Shown piece by piece: positions 52,201-62,366 of a stretch of 64,000 nucleotides of DNA. The stretch is from Macrosoma leucophasiata. Taxonomy: Eukaryota; Arthropoda; Insecta; Lepidoptera; Hedylidae. Within the stretch, counting starts at the first letter, position 1, and the number at the start of each line of letters is the position of its first letter. The stretch lies in NCBI GenBank assembly GCA_036365455.1, contig JAWQUS010000011.1, forward strand, positions 9,100,001-9,164,000. The letters are read 5' to 3'. The notes below the pieces were generated by a model that worked only from the letters and a program-made list of their open reading frames with translations, had not been told where the DNA came from and made no database searches. The position numbers and the translations under genes were made by a program.

Positions 52201-55177
52201 TCAAATATAAAGCTTTTGGATAAAATATTATTTAGTTATAAGGAGCTGTTTTGAATCATCAGAATCAGTTAATGTAAATAACATGTTCAAATTTCATTGT
52301 CAGAGAAAGGAATCAATAAATTATACTACCTAGTCAAACATTAACAATCATATCTATTGGCATGATTTAACAAAACATGGATTTGTTGGGTTTTATTTTG
52401 CAAGCTACATGCTCATTGAAATAAAAGTTATCATTTTTTATTCATACAAATATGTGAGATAAATCTGTAAAAATAGTTACAGATTTGGTTTAAATATTAA
52501 ATATAGCTTTTTATCGATTATCCATAAGCAACTGCTAATAATTGCAAATGGCCTCAGTTAAGTTAATTTTTTTAGACAGGGAGATCTTCAGTTATCCAAA
52601 ATCAATCAAATATGGCTTTTATCACCATGACATAAAATGCGCGTGTGTTCAAACGGCCAGTTCCTTGATAGTACATTGCAGCTTTGAAGTAGCATAGTAG
52701 TTACTATTACTATAGGAATACAGCAATGCAGTGGCGTAGCAAACACGAATGGCATCCTTGAGCAAAAAAAGAGAGGAATTACTCCTTATTCTTTTGCATT
52801 TGCATGTCTAACCCCGCTAACCAATTTTGTTTATTTATACATAGATGACCAGTGGAGAGGGTGTCACCCCAAAACGGGTGGCACCCGGTGCGAGTTGTCA
52901 CCGCCGCCCCTCCATAGTTACGTCACTGCAGCAAAAATAGTATTTATGAAATTGAAGTTCGTAATTTATACTCACAAATCCTACATCATCACTGAAATTC
53001 GTTTTGAATTTTAGATATCTCTATTCAAAGAAGAGTAACAAATGCTTCAAATGCTTATTGTGCTTTATTTTATAAATTTTCAATAAATTATTTTAGGCGA
53101 AATACAAAATAAAAACCGTTACGTACAATTAACTTTCTCATGTGAAAGTAACATTCTAGATGTAGGAAGTTAATTAATGACAAAAAATTATTAAACATTT
53201 TGTCTTTGTGACTGCTAAGTAACTATACAATACTAGCTGACCCGGCCACGCGTTGCTGTGGCTAAAGTTTTTGTTATATTACATTATAGTAAACAATTTA
53301 AGAGGAACAATAAGAGAACATCAGTCAAGGAGTCCACTATGCTTTTTCACACAGATGGTATTTGTAAAAAAAATTGGTGATCTCCTTATTTGACTTTCTA
53401 CTACTATAACCCTTTAGTACAATGAAATTATTTACGAACAAAGACGAAAATGTTGATGTTGGTATACAAATTCACTGGATTGAGATTTGAAGGGGAAGTA
53501 CGTTGAACACAATTAATTAAAATGTTCTTACACTTGATATTAAGCAGAAATCAATAGGTACAAAATAAAAATGTATAGCGTCAACAACACGTGGTAATTA
53601 TGCTGTTTAAACGTAGCATAAATGACATGTTTGTAGATTTACCATAGCAGCGCCATCTATTGATTACTTACTCAACCCAGTCGAAAGGTATCGACATCTG
53701 TTAGAATCATTTGGAGTTAACAGATAATTGTGACTGTCAAATAATAACAGACAAATAATTAGCATTAAATTAAAATTGCGACTAAAATTTGAGATTTAAA
53801 CTATCCTATCTCTCAAGTTGGATCGAACTGCACATGGTGTGCGAATTTTATTATAATCGGTTAAGTGGTTTAGGAGTCCATTGAGGACAAACATTGTGAC
53901 ACGAGATTTATATATATTAAGATTATTAAGTCCTGCCCCCCCTGAGAATAGAACCCGCGATATTCCAAAGTAAGGAGAGTAAGTGATATTGAGTTTTTCC
54001 ATTACAGAAGACTCCCGTGGTAACGTTAAAATATGGTAATATGCATCAGATTGCCTGAATTCAGATTGATTGAAGTCTAAGACGACGTCGCTGCACTCCT
54101 GTCGGCATCTCACAGATACAAGTTCTGATTCTAGAGGGTCAAGTCTCGCAGATGAACGCGTCGAGCAGTTCTTGAATTGGTTAGCTAACCGTTAAATAAA
54201 TTGTAATTAACATGTAACTCGTAACACTGTAATTAAGCCGAGCGATCTAATAGCAGACTGCGATGTTACGGGAATTTTAAATTAGCTACAGATTTTTGAA
54301 CGACGACTAGCATATTTTGGACTAGTCTTTTTCTTGGACAAGGCTTAATTATCTGTGTTTTTTTATTGAAATATACCACCATTCATTTACATTTTAATGT
54401 TATGAATATGAATACTATCTATACGTTTATAGGGATTTAAATTCTCCTCTTTGTTTTAGGAAACCGTTGTTCACAGTTGCTAGTAATACAGCAGGCATGT
54501 TATAAACTACAAGTGTCCAAAATTACAAACTCCTCCGTCTGCGCAACTGTCGTAAAAATGGATACAAAGCTTTTCCTTCATGTTAAGAATTTAAAAGATA
54601 TTCTATATACTCGTATTAATGTAATTTACTAGCGATGGCAATAAATGCTATTTCTCGTTAATTTCATAAGCATCTGAATTCGTGAGTCTTTGCATGCTAA
54701 TTGCTATTACTATGCTTTTTGCTAATATGGTAATAAGTATAATATCATATAAAGGGTGCCACACTAATTATTATTCCAAAATATCACGCATTCATTCAAT
54801 ACACGATCCTAAATGCAAACAAATCGAAGATAATAACAAAATAATTGCGAATTAGCGTTTCACATTTCGCAGAATTTCAGAACTTCATTTAATTTGCGAA
54901 ATGCTAATACAGCATTAGCATGCTATCAATTAATTAATGCGAATGCTAATTAATCCATTACTATAACTTACGTCAACTTTGACGCCATCCAGTTTGTGTG
55001 CATGTTGCGGAGGCCTCAGGCGCGGCATGTAGCGGTAGAATTCTTCATTATCTCGGTACCATTTCACCGAGTACAATTTGCCGCCTTCAAGGTCGTAGTC
55101 ACAAGTCAGCGTAACAGATTCACCACGTTGCTTGAGCTCTGGCACCGATATGCCGACCACTCGCAGGCAGATTGTTA
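49056..55177 (-). CDS. beat: Beaten-path (Beat) family immunoglobulin protein, 3' part of the gene, four exons
   Basis: Coding exons in transcript order: 55177-54972, 51311-51176, 49833-49700, 49229-49056. The phases fit (entry after one base of a split codon, then 0, 1, 0) and every junction has GT/AG. Together they encode two Ig domains. Ig1: VTLTCDYDLEGGKLYSVKWY, EEFYRYMPRLRPP, LYRCEVSEEAPSF. Ig2: LDVNCSSVKAFPAPDLQWHV, GLLVTTLGL, MKLRCVATIGTH. Both cysteine pairs and the Ig1 and Ig2 tryptophans are kept. LYSVKWYxxxxEFYRYxP and YRCEVSxEAPSF are diagnostic of Beat proteins, secreted or membrane-bound axon-guidance factors that bind Side-family receptors. The signal-peptide exon must lie beyond 55177, probably outside the window. 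After MKLRCVATI this form ends within 18 residues, with no long tail or transmembrane segment, so it would be secreted. Which Beat paralogue it is cannot be decided. Confidence 0.88.
49285..49320 (-). repeat. SINE-A fragment
   Basis: GTGGCAAACAAGCATGCAGT only. Confidence 0.5.
49403..49630 (-). repeat. SINE-E, tRNA-derived copy
   Basis: Minus-strand head GACCCGGTTAGTCCAGCGGT and box B GGTTCAATCCCC; tail GTAAGCGTTTTTTAAAA. It lies in the intron between the last two Beat exons. Confidence 0.82.
49700..49833 (-). CDS. beat: Beat family gene, internal exon (first half of Ig2)
   Basis: Between TTACAG and GTAAGT the frame reads FPRESPRITGHDRLYELEEP, LDVNCSSVKAFPAPDLQW, HVDGHK. PxxxPxITG at the start of Ig2, the cysteine in LDVNC and the tryptophan in LQW are family marks. 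134 bp. Confidence 0.88.
49840..51170 (-). other. Beat intron, no supported internal gene
   Basis: Short frames on both strands (around 50300-50730) show no family features. GGTTGCACCACAATATG near 49958 is a MITE scrap. Confidence 0.4.
51176..51311 (-). CDS. beat: Beat family gene, internal exon (second half of Ig1)
   Basis: Between ACCAG and GTGAGT the frame reads FEKSSARRVHLRDLTLKSRG, LYRCEVSEEAPSFHSAQS, EAFMEIY. It holds the second Ig1 cysteine in the Beat-specific YRCEVS(A/E)EAPSF motif. 136 bp; phase 0 in, phase 1 out. Confidence 0.92.
51470..51630 (-). repeat. SINE-A copy, 3' part
   Basis: TTTTTTTATGTTATGGAAGT through CACATTGATGTTAAGTGATG; lies in the large Beat intron. Confidence 0.7.
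51812..52180 (+). repeat. 'CTAGCTGACCCGGCAAACTTC' repeat
   Basis: Starts CTAGCTGACCCGGCAAACTT and contains ATTCGAATCCGTCCAGTATC, AAACAGACAGACAAAAAAA and a trailing CGGATTTTACTGTTTTATTA. Class not assigned. Confidence 0.6.
52181..52720. other. Beat intron sequence, no feature seen
   Basis: AT-rich. Confidence 0.4.
52729..52928. mobile_element. hAT-like MITE (200 bp)
   Basis: CAGTGGCGTAGC at the left and TACGTCACTG at the right are classic hAT-type ends. The flanking 8-mers CAGCAATG and CAGCAAAA match in six positions. No frame. Confidence 0.75.
53231..53926. repeat. Large dispersed repeat Y, copy 2
   Basis: Nearly the same sequence as 43557-44229 with a ~25-bp extra stretch (TTTTTCACACAGATGGTATT). 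It lies in the large Beat intron. Confidence 0.8.
54085..54180 (-). pseudogene. Decayed duplicate of the Beat Ig1 exon 51176-51311
   Basis: Minus-strand TGCTCGACGCGTTCATCTGC, GAGACTTGACCCTCTAGAAT aligns with the coding exon (ARRVHLRDLTL). The acceptor CCAG has become CCAA, a few bases are lost near the start, the codon after LRDLTL is a stop (TAG), and a TGA follows where YRC should be. It cannot encode the domain. Confidence 0.75.
54190..54965. other. Beat intron sequence, no feature seen
   Basis: AT-rich, with many GCTAAT/ATTAGC-like repeats near 54840-54960. Confidence 0.4.
54972..55177 (-). CDS. beat: Beat family gene, exon with the first half of Ig1
   Basis: Between TTCCACAG and GTAAGT the frame reads TICLRVVGISVPELKQRGES, VTLTCDYDLEGGKLYSVKWY, RDNEEFYRYMPRLRPPQHAH, KLDGVKVD. 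CxYDLEGxxLYSVKWYxxxxEFYRY is the strongest Beat signature. 206 bp; the first codon is completed by one base from the missing upstream exon. Confidence 0.93.
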
Positions 55178-55299
55178 CTGTGGAATTACAGTGGACAGAA
55201 TTGGTTATAGAAGTCTGACTTGACGCGTGTAAGACTTATCTACGTCAGTAGGTGAGTCTTAAATTTATCTTAAAAGAATCATGTGTTTTTTGGAAATTA

Positions 55300-55485
55300 A
55301 AAAAAGGAAATGGAAGGATAAATTTGACTTCGGGCAAGAATCGAACTTGCGATCTCAGGATAATCAGTCCAGCCATTTCACCTCTAAGCTACCGAAGCCC
55401 GCATCCGAACGTCGATTCCTCTTTCCTTTTTTCATTCAACCAATTCGAGATAGGAATGTCAAATTTTTCTTTCCATTTTGTAAAA
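55300..55485 (-). repeat. tRNA-like inverted-repeat element, second copy
   Basis: AAATGGAAGGATAAATTTGAC at the left and GTCAAATTTTTCTTTCCATTT at the right are inverted, as in 25515-25743. The tRNA-like part (minus, about 55328-55402) has GGCTTCG/CGAAGTC acceptor arms, a perfect 5-bp T-stem GCAAG/CTTGC and a loop whose triplet reads GAT. A mismatch in the anticodon stem argues against a functional tRNA. Confidence 0.6.
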
Positions 55486-55548
55486 TTTCTAAATTTACTT
55501 GCGTTTATATTATTGCCAAAAATAAAAATATGGTAGCATATTATGTTT

Positions 55549-55665
55549 TTTTTAAGCTATTGCATAGCTTCTATCGAAAGCCTTGAGTGCGGGGACCGAA
55601 TTCAGAAATTCCGTAACGAAAAAACCTCACGCTCTCCACTCCGACGGGCACGGAGGTGTGGCTTT
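55549..55665 (-). repeat. SINE-D fragment
   Basis: Reverse of the SINE-D body: AAGCTATTGCATAGCTTCTA, GTGCGGGGACCGAATTCAGA and CACTCCGACGGGCACGG. Confidence 0.7.
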
Positions 55666-55829
55666 TCGGCAGTCTTCGACACGGTGTTTGTGTGCGTGCA
55701 ACTAGACGTATTGTACGACTCTACGAAGCTCGCACGAATAGAGACGAGCTGCTCCGAAATCGGACGAATACATAAGCAGCTGTTTATATGTATTGTAAAA
55801 TAATAAAAATATTTCAAACAATATTAACT

Positions 55830-55918
55830 TTTTAAGCTATTGCATAGCTTCTATCGCGGGCCTTGAGCGCGGGGACCGAATTCAAAAATTCCGTAACGAA
55901 AAAACCGGACGCTCCGGA
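55830..55918 (-). repeat. SINE-D fragment
   Basis: AAGCTATTGCATAGCTTCTA and GAGCGCGGGGACCGAATTC, 60 bp before the tRNA-Leu gene. Confidence 0.7.
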
Positions 55919-55977
55919 TTACAAATTTTAAACTTATTTAAAGAAAGTCATGTATAATTTCTCCTTCCGACCTCGTG

Positions 55978-56058
55978 GGTAGCGTTGCCGAGCGGTCTAG
56001 GCGCTGGTTTAAGGCACCAGTCTCTTCGGAGGCGTGGGTTCGAATCTCACCGCTGCCA
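55978..56058 (+). tRNA. tRNA-Leu, anticodon AAG
   Basis: GGTAGCG pairs with CGCTGCC (one G-T) and is followed by the discriminator A. The D-arm GCCGAGCGGTCTAGGC, anticodon stem CTGGT/ACCAG with loop TTAAGGC (AAG), a long class-II variable arm TCTCTTCGGA, and T-arm GTGGGTTCGAATCTCAC follow. It is 81 nt. A short T run (GATTGTTTTTG) downstream can end pol III transcription. The D-loop is one base shorter than usual and one T-stem pair is G-T, so it may be slightly weakened, but it reads as a gene and not as a SINE head. Confidence 0.88.
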
Positions 56059-56690
56059 AGATTGTTTTTGTTCATTTTTTTTTATTGTTTGTTTTTCCAT
56101 TCAATATTTAAAAAGTGGTAAATATTAATAGATAATTATTGTTTCATTTTTCCATTTTTTTTCTCATATTTGCATTTTATTTTGTTTTGCATAATTTTAG
56201 ATAATTATGTAAATGCAATAGCTTTACCGCAGCAGTCCCCGAGTGCCACACGTCTTTTTTATTTAATAAAAGAACAAAAATGTTTTTTTATCGGTCACCA
56301 CGCTTAAAAAGTGTCACTTGAATTAATATCAAAGAAAAAAAAGAAACACTGCATAAATAAAATAAATAATTAATTATAATTGAATAAGTTGATACAAAAT
56401 GATAAATAATAATATAAAAAAATCTTTATTTCCATACATTACACATGTTACATTTTGAACTTATAATCAATGATCCCCAAACTAGGTCGACCTGTATCTT
56501 GGGGATCACCTTCCATTATGTATCATATCAAGTTGGTTTCTTTCTACCTAAAAAAATAAAATAATAAGAAGAAAAATACATTAAATAACTGATAAAATAC
56601 TAAATTAGGCTTTTAAGATATTTAACCTCTTATAATAAAATAATGCTATGCAATAGCTTTACCGCGGTAGTCCCCGAGTGCCACACGTCG
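56059..56690. other. AT-rich sequence with two short repeats
   Basis: GCAATAGCTTTACCGC(A/G)G(C/T)AGTCCCC...GTGCCACACGTC occurs at 56216-56256 and 56650-56693. Its GCAATAGCTT matches the end of SINE-D. No gene. Confidence 0.45.
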
Positions 56691-56693
56691 ATT

Positions 56694-56990
56694 TTTTTTA
56701 TGTAATGGAAGTGGCAAACAAGCATGCAGTTCACATTGATGTTAAGTGATGACCGCAGCCTATAGACACCCACACAAAGACCAAGGTCAAAATGCAGATG
56801 CGTTACTACTCCTGAGGCCTAAGTTCATAACACCTCTGTGCCGGAAATTACAGGGCCGTACATTACTATCTGACCGGACACGATAGTGCTGAACACTGCC
56901 ATTTAGCGGCAAGTATATTAGATAATGCGGTGGTGCCTACGCCCGCGAGCTCCGTTACTGGAGTTCTACCACCAGTAAAAGTTATTCAGT
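56694..56990 (-). repeat. SINE-A copy, full length
   Basis: TTTTTTTATGTAATGGAAGT to TGGAGTTCTACCACCAGTAA, inserted next to the second GTGCCACACGTC motif. Confidence 0.8.
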
Positions 56991-57720
56991 GAATTAGTTT
57001 TGGAAGTGCCCACTGGATGGGAGGGTCACATTCGACTGTGAATTATTATAAAAGATGTATGTAGGATAAGAAGTATCCTATGAACATCTCCAGGGTCCTA
57101 TATATTTCCAAACAATAAATAAATTAAATCAGCTCACCAATTTAGGCACAGAATCGTTACAGACAAAGTCACAAACTAAACTCACTTTCATAATATTTAT
57201 TTATATCAATTAGGATAAGGAACTAAATATATTTTGTGTTTTGATTTTGAAAAACTACAATAATCACACCGGGTGACCTATGCAAGCCACTTTTATTACT
57301 TGTTGTTATTCAGTAATTCAATGAATATTTTTAAGTATTATTAATTGATTTAGTTTCAGAAATGTCGTAACTAAGCCACATATCTGATGTGTAATTTTCA
57401 ATTCTTCTAAATTTGATTCAAACAAGAACCACTTGCACAGAACATTGACTATACTGATTTGATTGATGGTCATGCTTTAGTAGATATTGTAATACTAGTC
57501 ACGTATGTCTTAGATATATTTCTATAATCCCAAGACGACAGTTTACTGCCTGGTCTTATAAAATCAAATAAAATTCATAAATTTATATCAGATTAAGATG
57601 TTGCGGAAAATAATCTTCGTATTTCTGCATCAAACATAAGTAATTGGGATTGTGATATTATTAGAATTAGGACAATTTTGATAACTAAAGATATTAAATA
57701 TTATAAATAAATAAATTATT
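56991..57720. other. AT-rich intergenic sequence
   Basis: No feature recognised. Confidence 0.4.
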
Positions 57721-57750
57721 TTGAAACAAAGTTGCTTGTGCCTACTGCCA

Positions 57751-57960
57751 TGTATCATCATCATCATCATCATCATTTCAGCCAAAAGACGTCCACTGCT
57801 GAACAAAGGCCTCCCCAAAGAATGCCACAACGAACGGTTCTGGGCCGCCCTCATCCAGCGATTGCCCGCGACCTTTGTGGGTGCCCTGCCCACTGCCACT
57901 TGAGTCTCGCTATTCGGTGAGCTATGTCGGTAACTTTGGTTCTCATGCGGATCTCCTCAT
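57751..57960. repeat. (ATC)n plus 'GTCCACTGCTGAACAAAGGCC' repeat
   Basis: CATCATCATCATCATCATCA is followed by TTTCAGCC...CGTCCACTGCTGAACAAAGG...CCTCCCC, the common lepidopteran repeat that normally reads 'tcatttcagccta...tccactgctggacataggcc'. The frames seen in it are not genes. Confidence 0.6.
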
Positions 57961-58830
57961 TTGTATCAATACACTGAATTTACCGGGTCAAATATTTGTG
58001 AAAACACAAATATTATTGTTCTGATTTGAAACAGAACAAAGTGTTCACGAAAAAGTTCAAAGTTTATTTAACTAACATGAATAATTATTCATATTTTAAA
58101 AAAAATGTGCACAATATTTTAAAGAATTCATCACTTTTTATCTAGATATTAATTTTAAATTGTATTTAACAAAGAGACAAAACATTATTTTTCTGCTCCA
58201 ACTAAACTAATAAAAATATAGTCCATGGCACAGGTACATAAGTAGTTTAAATCACTTTGTTATGCAATGTTTCTAAAGAAATACCTTTAATGTAAGTAAG
58301 ATAGAAGCAGCACACGGCAAAAAATTGCTTCATATTTCACTTCGAATAAATCACACATAGTTAAAAGCACATGCCCATTTCTTCAAAAAACCGTAACAGA
58401 ATTTTGATTAATCATATTTTTAGTATTATAACAGGTGACAAATTTTTTTGAAGCCCGAACGAATTACGATTGAAGCTAGATTGAGCTAGTATGGAAGCGC
58501 GCGTAACGTAGAGCTCACAGCGTACAACTGTTGCTACGAGCTACAATGCTACGGTTCGTAGACGGCGGCTACAGTTTGTTTCCGCCCAACTTTTTTGTCA
58601 TAAACCACAAGCGCTTACTGTGACTTTTCGTTCTAAAAATATTTTATTGCATTAGCCTCTTTTCTTGATTTTGTTGATATTGTATTTATTTTTATAGGTG
58701 ATTGAGGTGAGTGAGATGTTGTTATTAAATTACTTATTTACATGAAGCATATTATATTCATTTATCATTTTCGCATTTGATTGTTTTATACTGCGTTAAT
58801 ATTGATCTACATCCCTATCCCTACTATATA
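57961..58830. other. Intergenic, no supported gene
   Basis: A patch at 58440-58600 is rich in GCTAC/GTAGC motifs (GTTGCTACGAGCTACAATGC) and may be a repeat end. Confidence 0.4.
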
Positions 58831-58840
58831 TATATAAGTC

Positions 58841-59192
58841 TGTTTTACTACATGAAAGAAATAAACCTTGTGTTGCTGTAAAGAAGATTTATTGTTAGTT
58901 TTTTTTATACAGAGACTATTTTATTTAGGTAATATAAAACAATATGAACTCAAACCTGTAAAGAAGAAACGACAATGAAAGTTTATTCTTTCACTTTTAA
59001 AACATAAAATAATATAATATTAAAATTTCATTGATTATCCAATTGTCAATCAACTCGTATTTAAATCTGTCATCTGACATTCTAAATTCGTTTCTTCTTT
59101 AAAATCAGACAATTAAAAAGTTAAAAACTATAACCAAACTTCATGGTAAGTAAACACACAGAGTGCGAAGAAAGAAATAGTATTTCTTTACA
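58841..59192 (-). repeat. LTR at the 3' end of the element
   Basis: TGTTTTACTACATGAAAG to AGTATTTCTTTACA on the plus strand; TG...CA ends. It adjoins a purine-rich tract on the element's strand. Confidence 0.9.
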
Positions 59193-59201
59193 TCTCCCCC
59201 C
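59193..59201 (-). promoter_or_regulatory. Polypurine tract of the LTR retrotransposon
   Basis: Minus-strand GGGGGGAGA immediately before the 3' LTR, the usual primer for plus-strand DNA synthesis. Confidence 0.75.
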
Positions 59202-59229
59202 ATGGGGAAGAAAATTCACCCGTGAATTT

Positions 59230-59799
59230 TCACTCCAGTTCTCCATTTGATACTTGCACATTCTCATCCTCTGTTATCTGTACTGGAATTAGTTTTGTGA
59301 TATGAAAAAGATTTGACTCTGTTTTTCTATGTCCTGTATCTATCTCGTAAATTGTATTAGATTTCTTTTTAATTATTTTATATGGTCCAATTCTCAATTC
59401 ATCTAGCTTTTTCCTATTTAGTTTATTCCCATTTTCTATATATACTAGATCTCCCACACTGAATTCTCTTTGTTTTCTATTCCTATCATACCTCATTTTA
59501 TTATAGTAATGTGATTTCAAGGTATTATTAAGCGCTGTTTTCTTATCTTCGATCCAGTCACTATTTATACCTCCTTGTTGTAGTTCTTTTGGTAAAACCT
59601 TAACATCTGTTCCGTATAGCAAATAACATGGTGCATAGCCAGTTACTGAGTGGTTAGTCTGATTGTATTTTTCTACACATTCATGTGCTATTGTAGTCCA
59701 CGCTCTGTTTTCTCCATCTTCATTGATTTTGCATCTAATTTTGTTAACTATCGTTTGATTCAACCTTTCATTTAGGCCATTAGAAAACGGTGCATTCAC
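59230..59799 (-). pseudogene. Integrase, C-terminal part (third catalytic residue and downstream region)
   Basis: The frame starts at FSNGLNERLNQTIVNK, which holds the catalytic glutamate, and continues through YNQTNHSVTGYAPCYLLYG (a GPY-type context typical of gypsy integrases), FSVGDLVYIENGNKLNRKKL and RIGPYKI. The first two catalytic acids lie in the other frame at 59780-60103. A frame change near 59795-59830, in an A-rich stretch, separates them. Confidence 0.85.
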
Positions 59800-60103
59800 T
59801 GCTGTAAAAATTATTGTTATTTGTTTGTCTGTCAGTAAGGAACTTCTTGAATTCTTTAGAGTTTATTCCTGGATACTGGTCGGTAAGGAGCATCCCAATC
59901 TCTTCGGTTTCAGCGACCTTATTTATTAGCTTTATAAAGTCATGTGCACCCTGGGTTTTTGATGTTATAATAAATGCATATCTAGTGAAGTGGTCCACTA
60001 AAAGATGTATGTATTTCTTGGTTGATCTAGAACCACCAAAACCTCCAATTGTGTCTATTGATACTATTTCAAAGGGTCTTGTCGCTGGGCCTAAATATGA
60101 CAT
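59780..60103 (-). pseudogene. Integrase, core part with the first two catalytic residues
   Basis: EIVSIDTIGGFGGSRSTKKY carries the first catalytic aspartate, VDHFTRYAFI follows, and MLLTDQYPGINSKEF carries the second. The frame ends soon after in unrelated residues. A run of T/G/A repeats at the break suggests a small indel. The zinc-binding residues (H...H in the RT frame, CRNC in the next) are split off by another frame change near 60175. Confidence 0.85.
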
Positions 60104-60170
60104 TAATCCGTATTTGTGTTGTCCTCTTGTTTTGTTTTTTATGCAAATTTCACAATTCCTACAAACATTT

Positions 60171-62366
60171 TTAATATTTTTTATTTTTATTCGTTAAATT
60201 TTTTGTTGCGTACAGTGAACTAATAGTCGTTAGCATTTGTCCCACTCCAATGTGACATAGATCTTCATGTATTCGCTTTATAAATTTAATACTGAATTCT
60301 TCTGTTATTATTATTTTCTCTTTGTTCCTAATTCTTTTGAAGTATAAATTGTGTTTTTTGATTATTTTATTATTGTTTCTCTGTATTTCTTTATTTTGAT
60401 TCTGATCTATTACAATATCTTCTAATGTAATTAAGTTCACAACTTTCAGTTGTTCTTCTAGATTATCCTCTGGTTCTAATACAGGATTCCGACTTAAACA
60501 GTCCGCTTCTAAATTATCTTTTCCAGGGGAATATTTGATTTTAAAATCATATTGTGAAAGGTAATAAGTCAAATCACCTAGTTCTTCGTCTGTTCTAGCT
60601 TTTAAGTTCATGTTTTCTAATGGTTTATGGTCTGTGTAGACTGTAAACGATTTACCTATCAGCCAGTACTGCCAATATCTTAGTGCTTCTTTAATAGCTA
60701 AGCATTCTAAATATATTGCCTTTTTCTTCTTTTGCGCTCCATTCAGTTTTTTTGAAAAATAGGCTACTGGTTTTTCTTTACCATCTAGTTGTACTTGTTT
60801 TAAAATTGCTCCAACACCCAGCAGAGAACCATCAGTATAAATATTTATTGGTAGATTTTGATCATAAATTTCTAGTATTGGCTGTGAACACAAGAGACTC
60901 TTTATTTTTTCAAACGCATTTTGACATTCTTCAGACCAAACAAACTTTTGATTTTTTCTTAGCAAATTATGTAATGGGTCAAGAATTATTGCGCTCCTTG
61001 GTATATATTTATGGTAAAAGTTTACTTTTCCCAAAAATTGTCGAATATTCTTCTGTGTTTTTGGTACTGGAAATTCTTTTATCGAAATGAGATTGTCCTT
61101 CAGTGGTTGGATAGAATTATATTGAATGATATGTCCCAGGTATTTTACCGAATCTGATGCAAATGTACATTTTATAAATTTTAGTCGAAATCCTTCCATT
61201 TGAATTGCTTCTAGTAACTGTTTCAAGTGACTTATGTGTTCATCAAATGAGTTTGAAAATATCAGGATGTCATCTATATAATTGACAGCAAAATCGGTTA
61301 GTTTATATTTTCTAAGTATGTTACACAATATTCTTTGAAATATTGCTGGAGCAGTCTTCAAACCAAATGGTAGGCAAGTCCATTGAAAGTGTCCTTCTTG
61401 AGTTACAAACCCTGTCTTCTTCCTGTCCTCTACTCGTAGAGGTATAGACCAAAAAGCTGAATTAACGTCTAAGCTTGTAAAAAATTTGCAATTTCTTGTT
61501 TTTGTCATTAAATCGTCAATTAATGGGAAGGGTTGAGCCTGAGGAACTACAATTTTATTTAAATCCCTAAAGTCTATACAGAGCCTTGATTTTTTATTTT
61601 CTTCCTTTTTAAATGTCAAAGTTACTGGTGCTGCGAATGGACTATAAGATTCTTCTATAAGCGCATTATCCAATAATTCGGCTATTTGTTCTGCTATCTC
61701 TTTTTTGTCTTCTATAGTGCATCTGTATGGCCTCTTGCTGCAGTATTTATCCATTAATAAATCTATTCTTGCTTCATATCCTTTAACCTTTCCCACGTCA
61801 TACTTGTTTTTGGCAAAAACTGATTGATATTGTTGTATTAGCTTATTTATTTCTTCCCTTTTATCATCATCTAAATGACCAACCTTTATTTCAAATTCCT
61901 CCTCTTTGATATGTTCATTAAAATTAATTTTGTTTTCGTTTTCATATTTATTACCTTCATTTTCACCTTCGTCTATCTTTTTCTCCATTTTTTTACTATT
62001 CTTTTCATGTAAGTATTGTTTCTGAGTTATTTTTAACTTCTCATTTTGTACTAGCTTGTATTTCTTTATCATATCTAATCCTATTAAGAAATCATATCTG
62101 AATTTGTGTTCGTCAATGATGTACACATCCACATTTTCTTCTATTTCAAAAATTTTAATTTTTAAATTTGTCAAACCACTTGTTTTTTGGACACCATTAA
62201 TTGTTACTATATTTTCTTCATTCGAGTTATGTCCTTTTGTATTTAGTTTTAGTAATTTGGAATTAATTAGAGATACATTTGAACCTGAATCGTATACTCC
62301 ATAAATTTCTAATTTATTATTTAACAGTAGTTTGATCTTAATTAATGGTGTCACGACTAGTTTTTT
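60171..62366 (-). CDS. gypsy-type Pol: protease, reverse transcriptase, RNase H, start of integrase zinc domain
   Basis: The polyprotein is made by a -1 frameshift from gag. The frame from 62354 has 727 codons. Protease: VYDSGSNVSLIN (active-site DSG) near residue 22. Reverse transcriptase: LCIDFRDLNKIVVPQ, TSLDVNSAFWSIPL, LPFGLKTAPAIFQR and YIDDILIFS (near residue 358). RNase H: IYTDGSLLGVGAIL (near 505) and YTDHKPLE. It ends with the first half of the integrase zinc-binding domain (HEDLCHIG) and a stop at 60173-60171. The catalytic parts up to RNase H look intact. Confidence 0.93.
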   Translation of the reverse strand, partial: KKLVVTPLIKIKLLLNNKLEIYGVYDSGSNVSLINSKLLKLNTKGHNSNEENIVTINGVQKTSGLTNLKIKIFEIEENVDVYIIDEHKFRYDFLIGLDMIKKYKLVQNEKLKITQKQYLHEKNSKKMEKKIDEGENEGNKYENENKINFNEHIKEEEFEIKVGHLDDDKREEINKLIQQYQSVFAKNKYDVGKVKGYEARIDLLMDKYCSKRPYRCTIEDKKEIAEQIAELLDNALIEESYSPFAAPVTLTFKKEENKKSRLCIDFRDLNKIVVPQAQPFPLIDDLMTKTRNCKFFTSLDVNSAFWSIPLRVEDRKKTGFVTQEGHFQWTCLPFGLKTAPAIFQRILCNILRKYKLTDFAVNYIDDILIFSNSFDEHISHLKQLLEAIQMEGFRLKFIKCTFASDSVKYLGHIIQYNSIQPLKDNLISIKEFPVPKTQKNIRQFLGKVNFYHKYIPRSAIILDPLHNLLRKNQKFVWSEECQNAFEKIKSLLCSQPILEIYDQNLPINIYTDGSLLGVGAILKQVQLDGKEKPVAYFSKKLNGAQKKKKAIYLECLAIKEALRYWQYWLIGKSFTVYTDHKPLENMNLKARTDEELGDLTYYLSQYDFKIKYSPGKDNLEADCLSRNPVLEPEDNLEEQLKVVNLITLEDIVIDQNQNKEIQRNNNKIIKKHNLYFKRIRNKEKIIITEEFSIKFIKRIHEDLCHIGVGQMLTTISSLYATKNLTNKNKKY

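Noticed and set aside
53796..54113. Minus-strand frame of 105 aa
   Set aside because: It joins the end of repeat Y (its MFVLNGLLNHLTDYNKIRT part also appears at 46159-46380) to the dead Beat exon copy; not a gene.
55328..55402. Functional tRNA-Ile (GAT) on the minus strand
   Set aside because: The T-arm is perfect, but the anticodon stem has a mismatch and the sequence sits in an inverted-repeat element with a relative at 25644.
57721..57920. Two plus-strand frames with HHHHHH/IIIIII runs
   Set aside because: They are translations of an ATC microsatellite and a known-type dispersed repeat.
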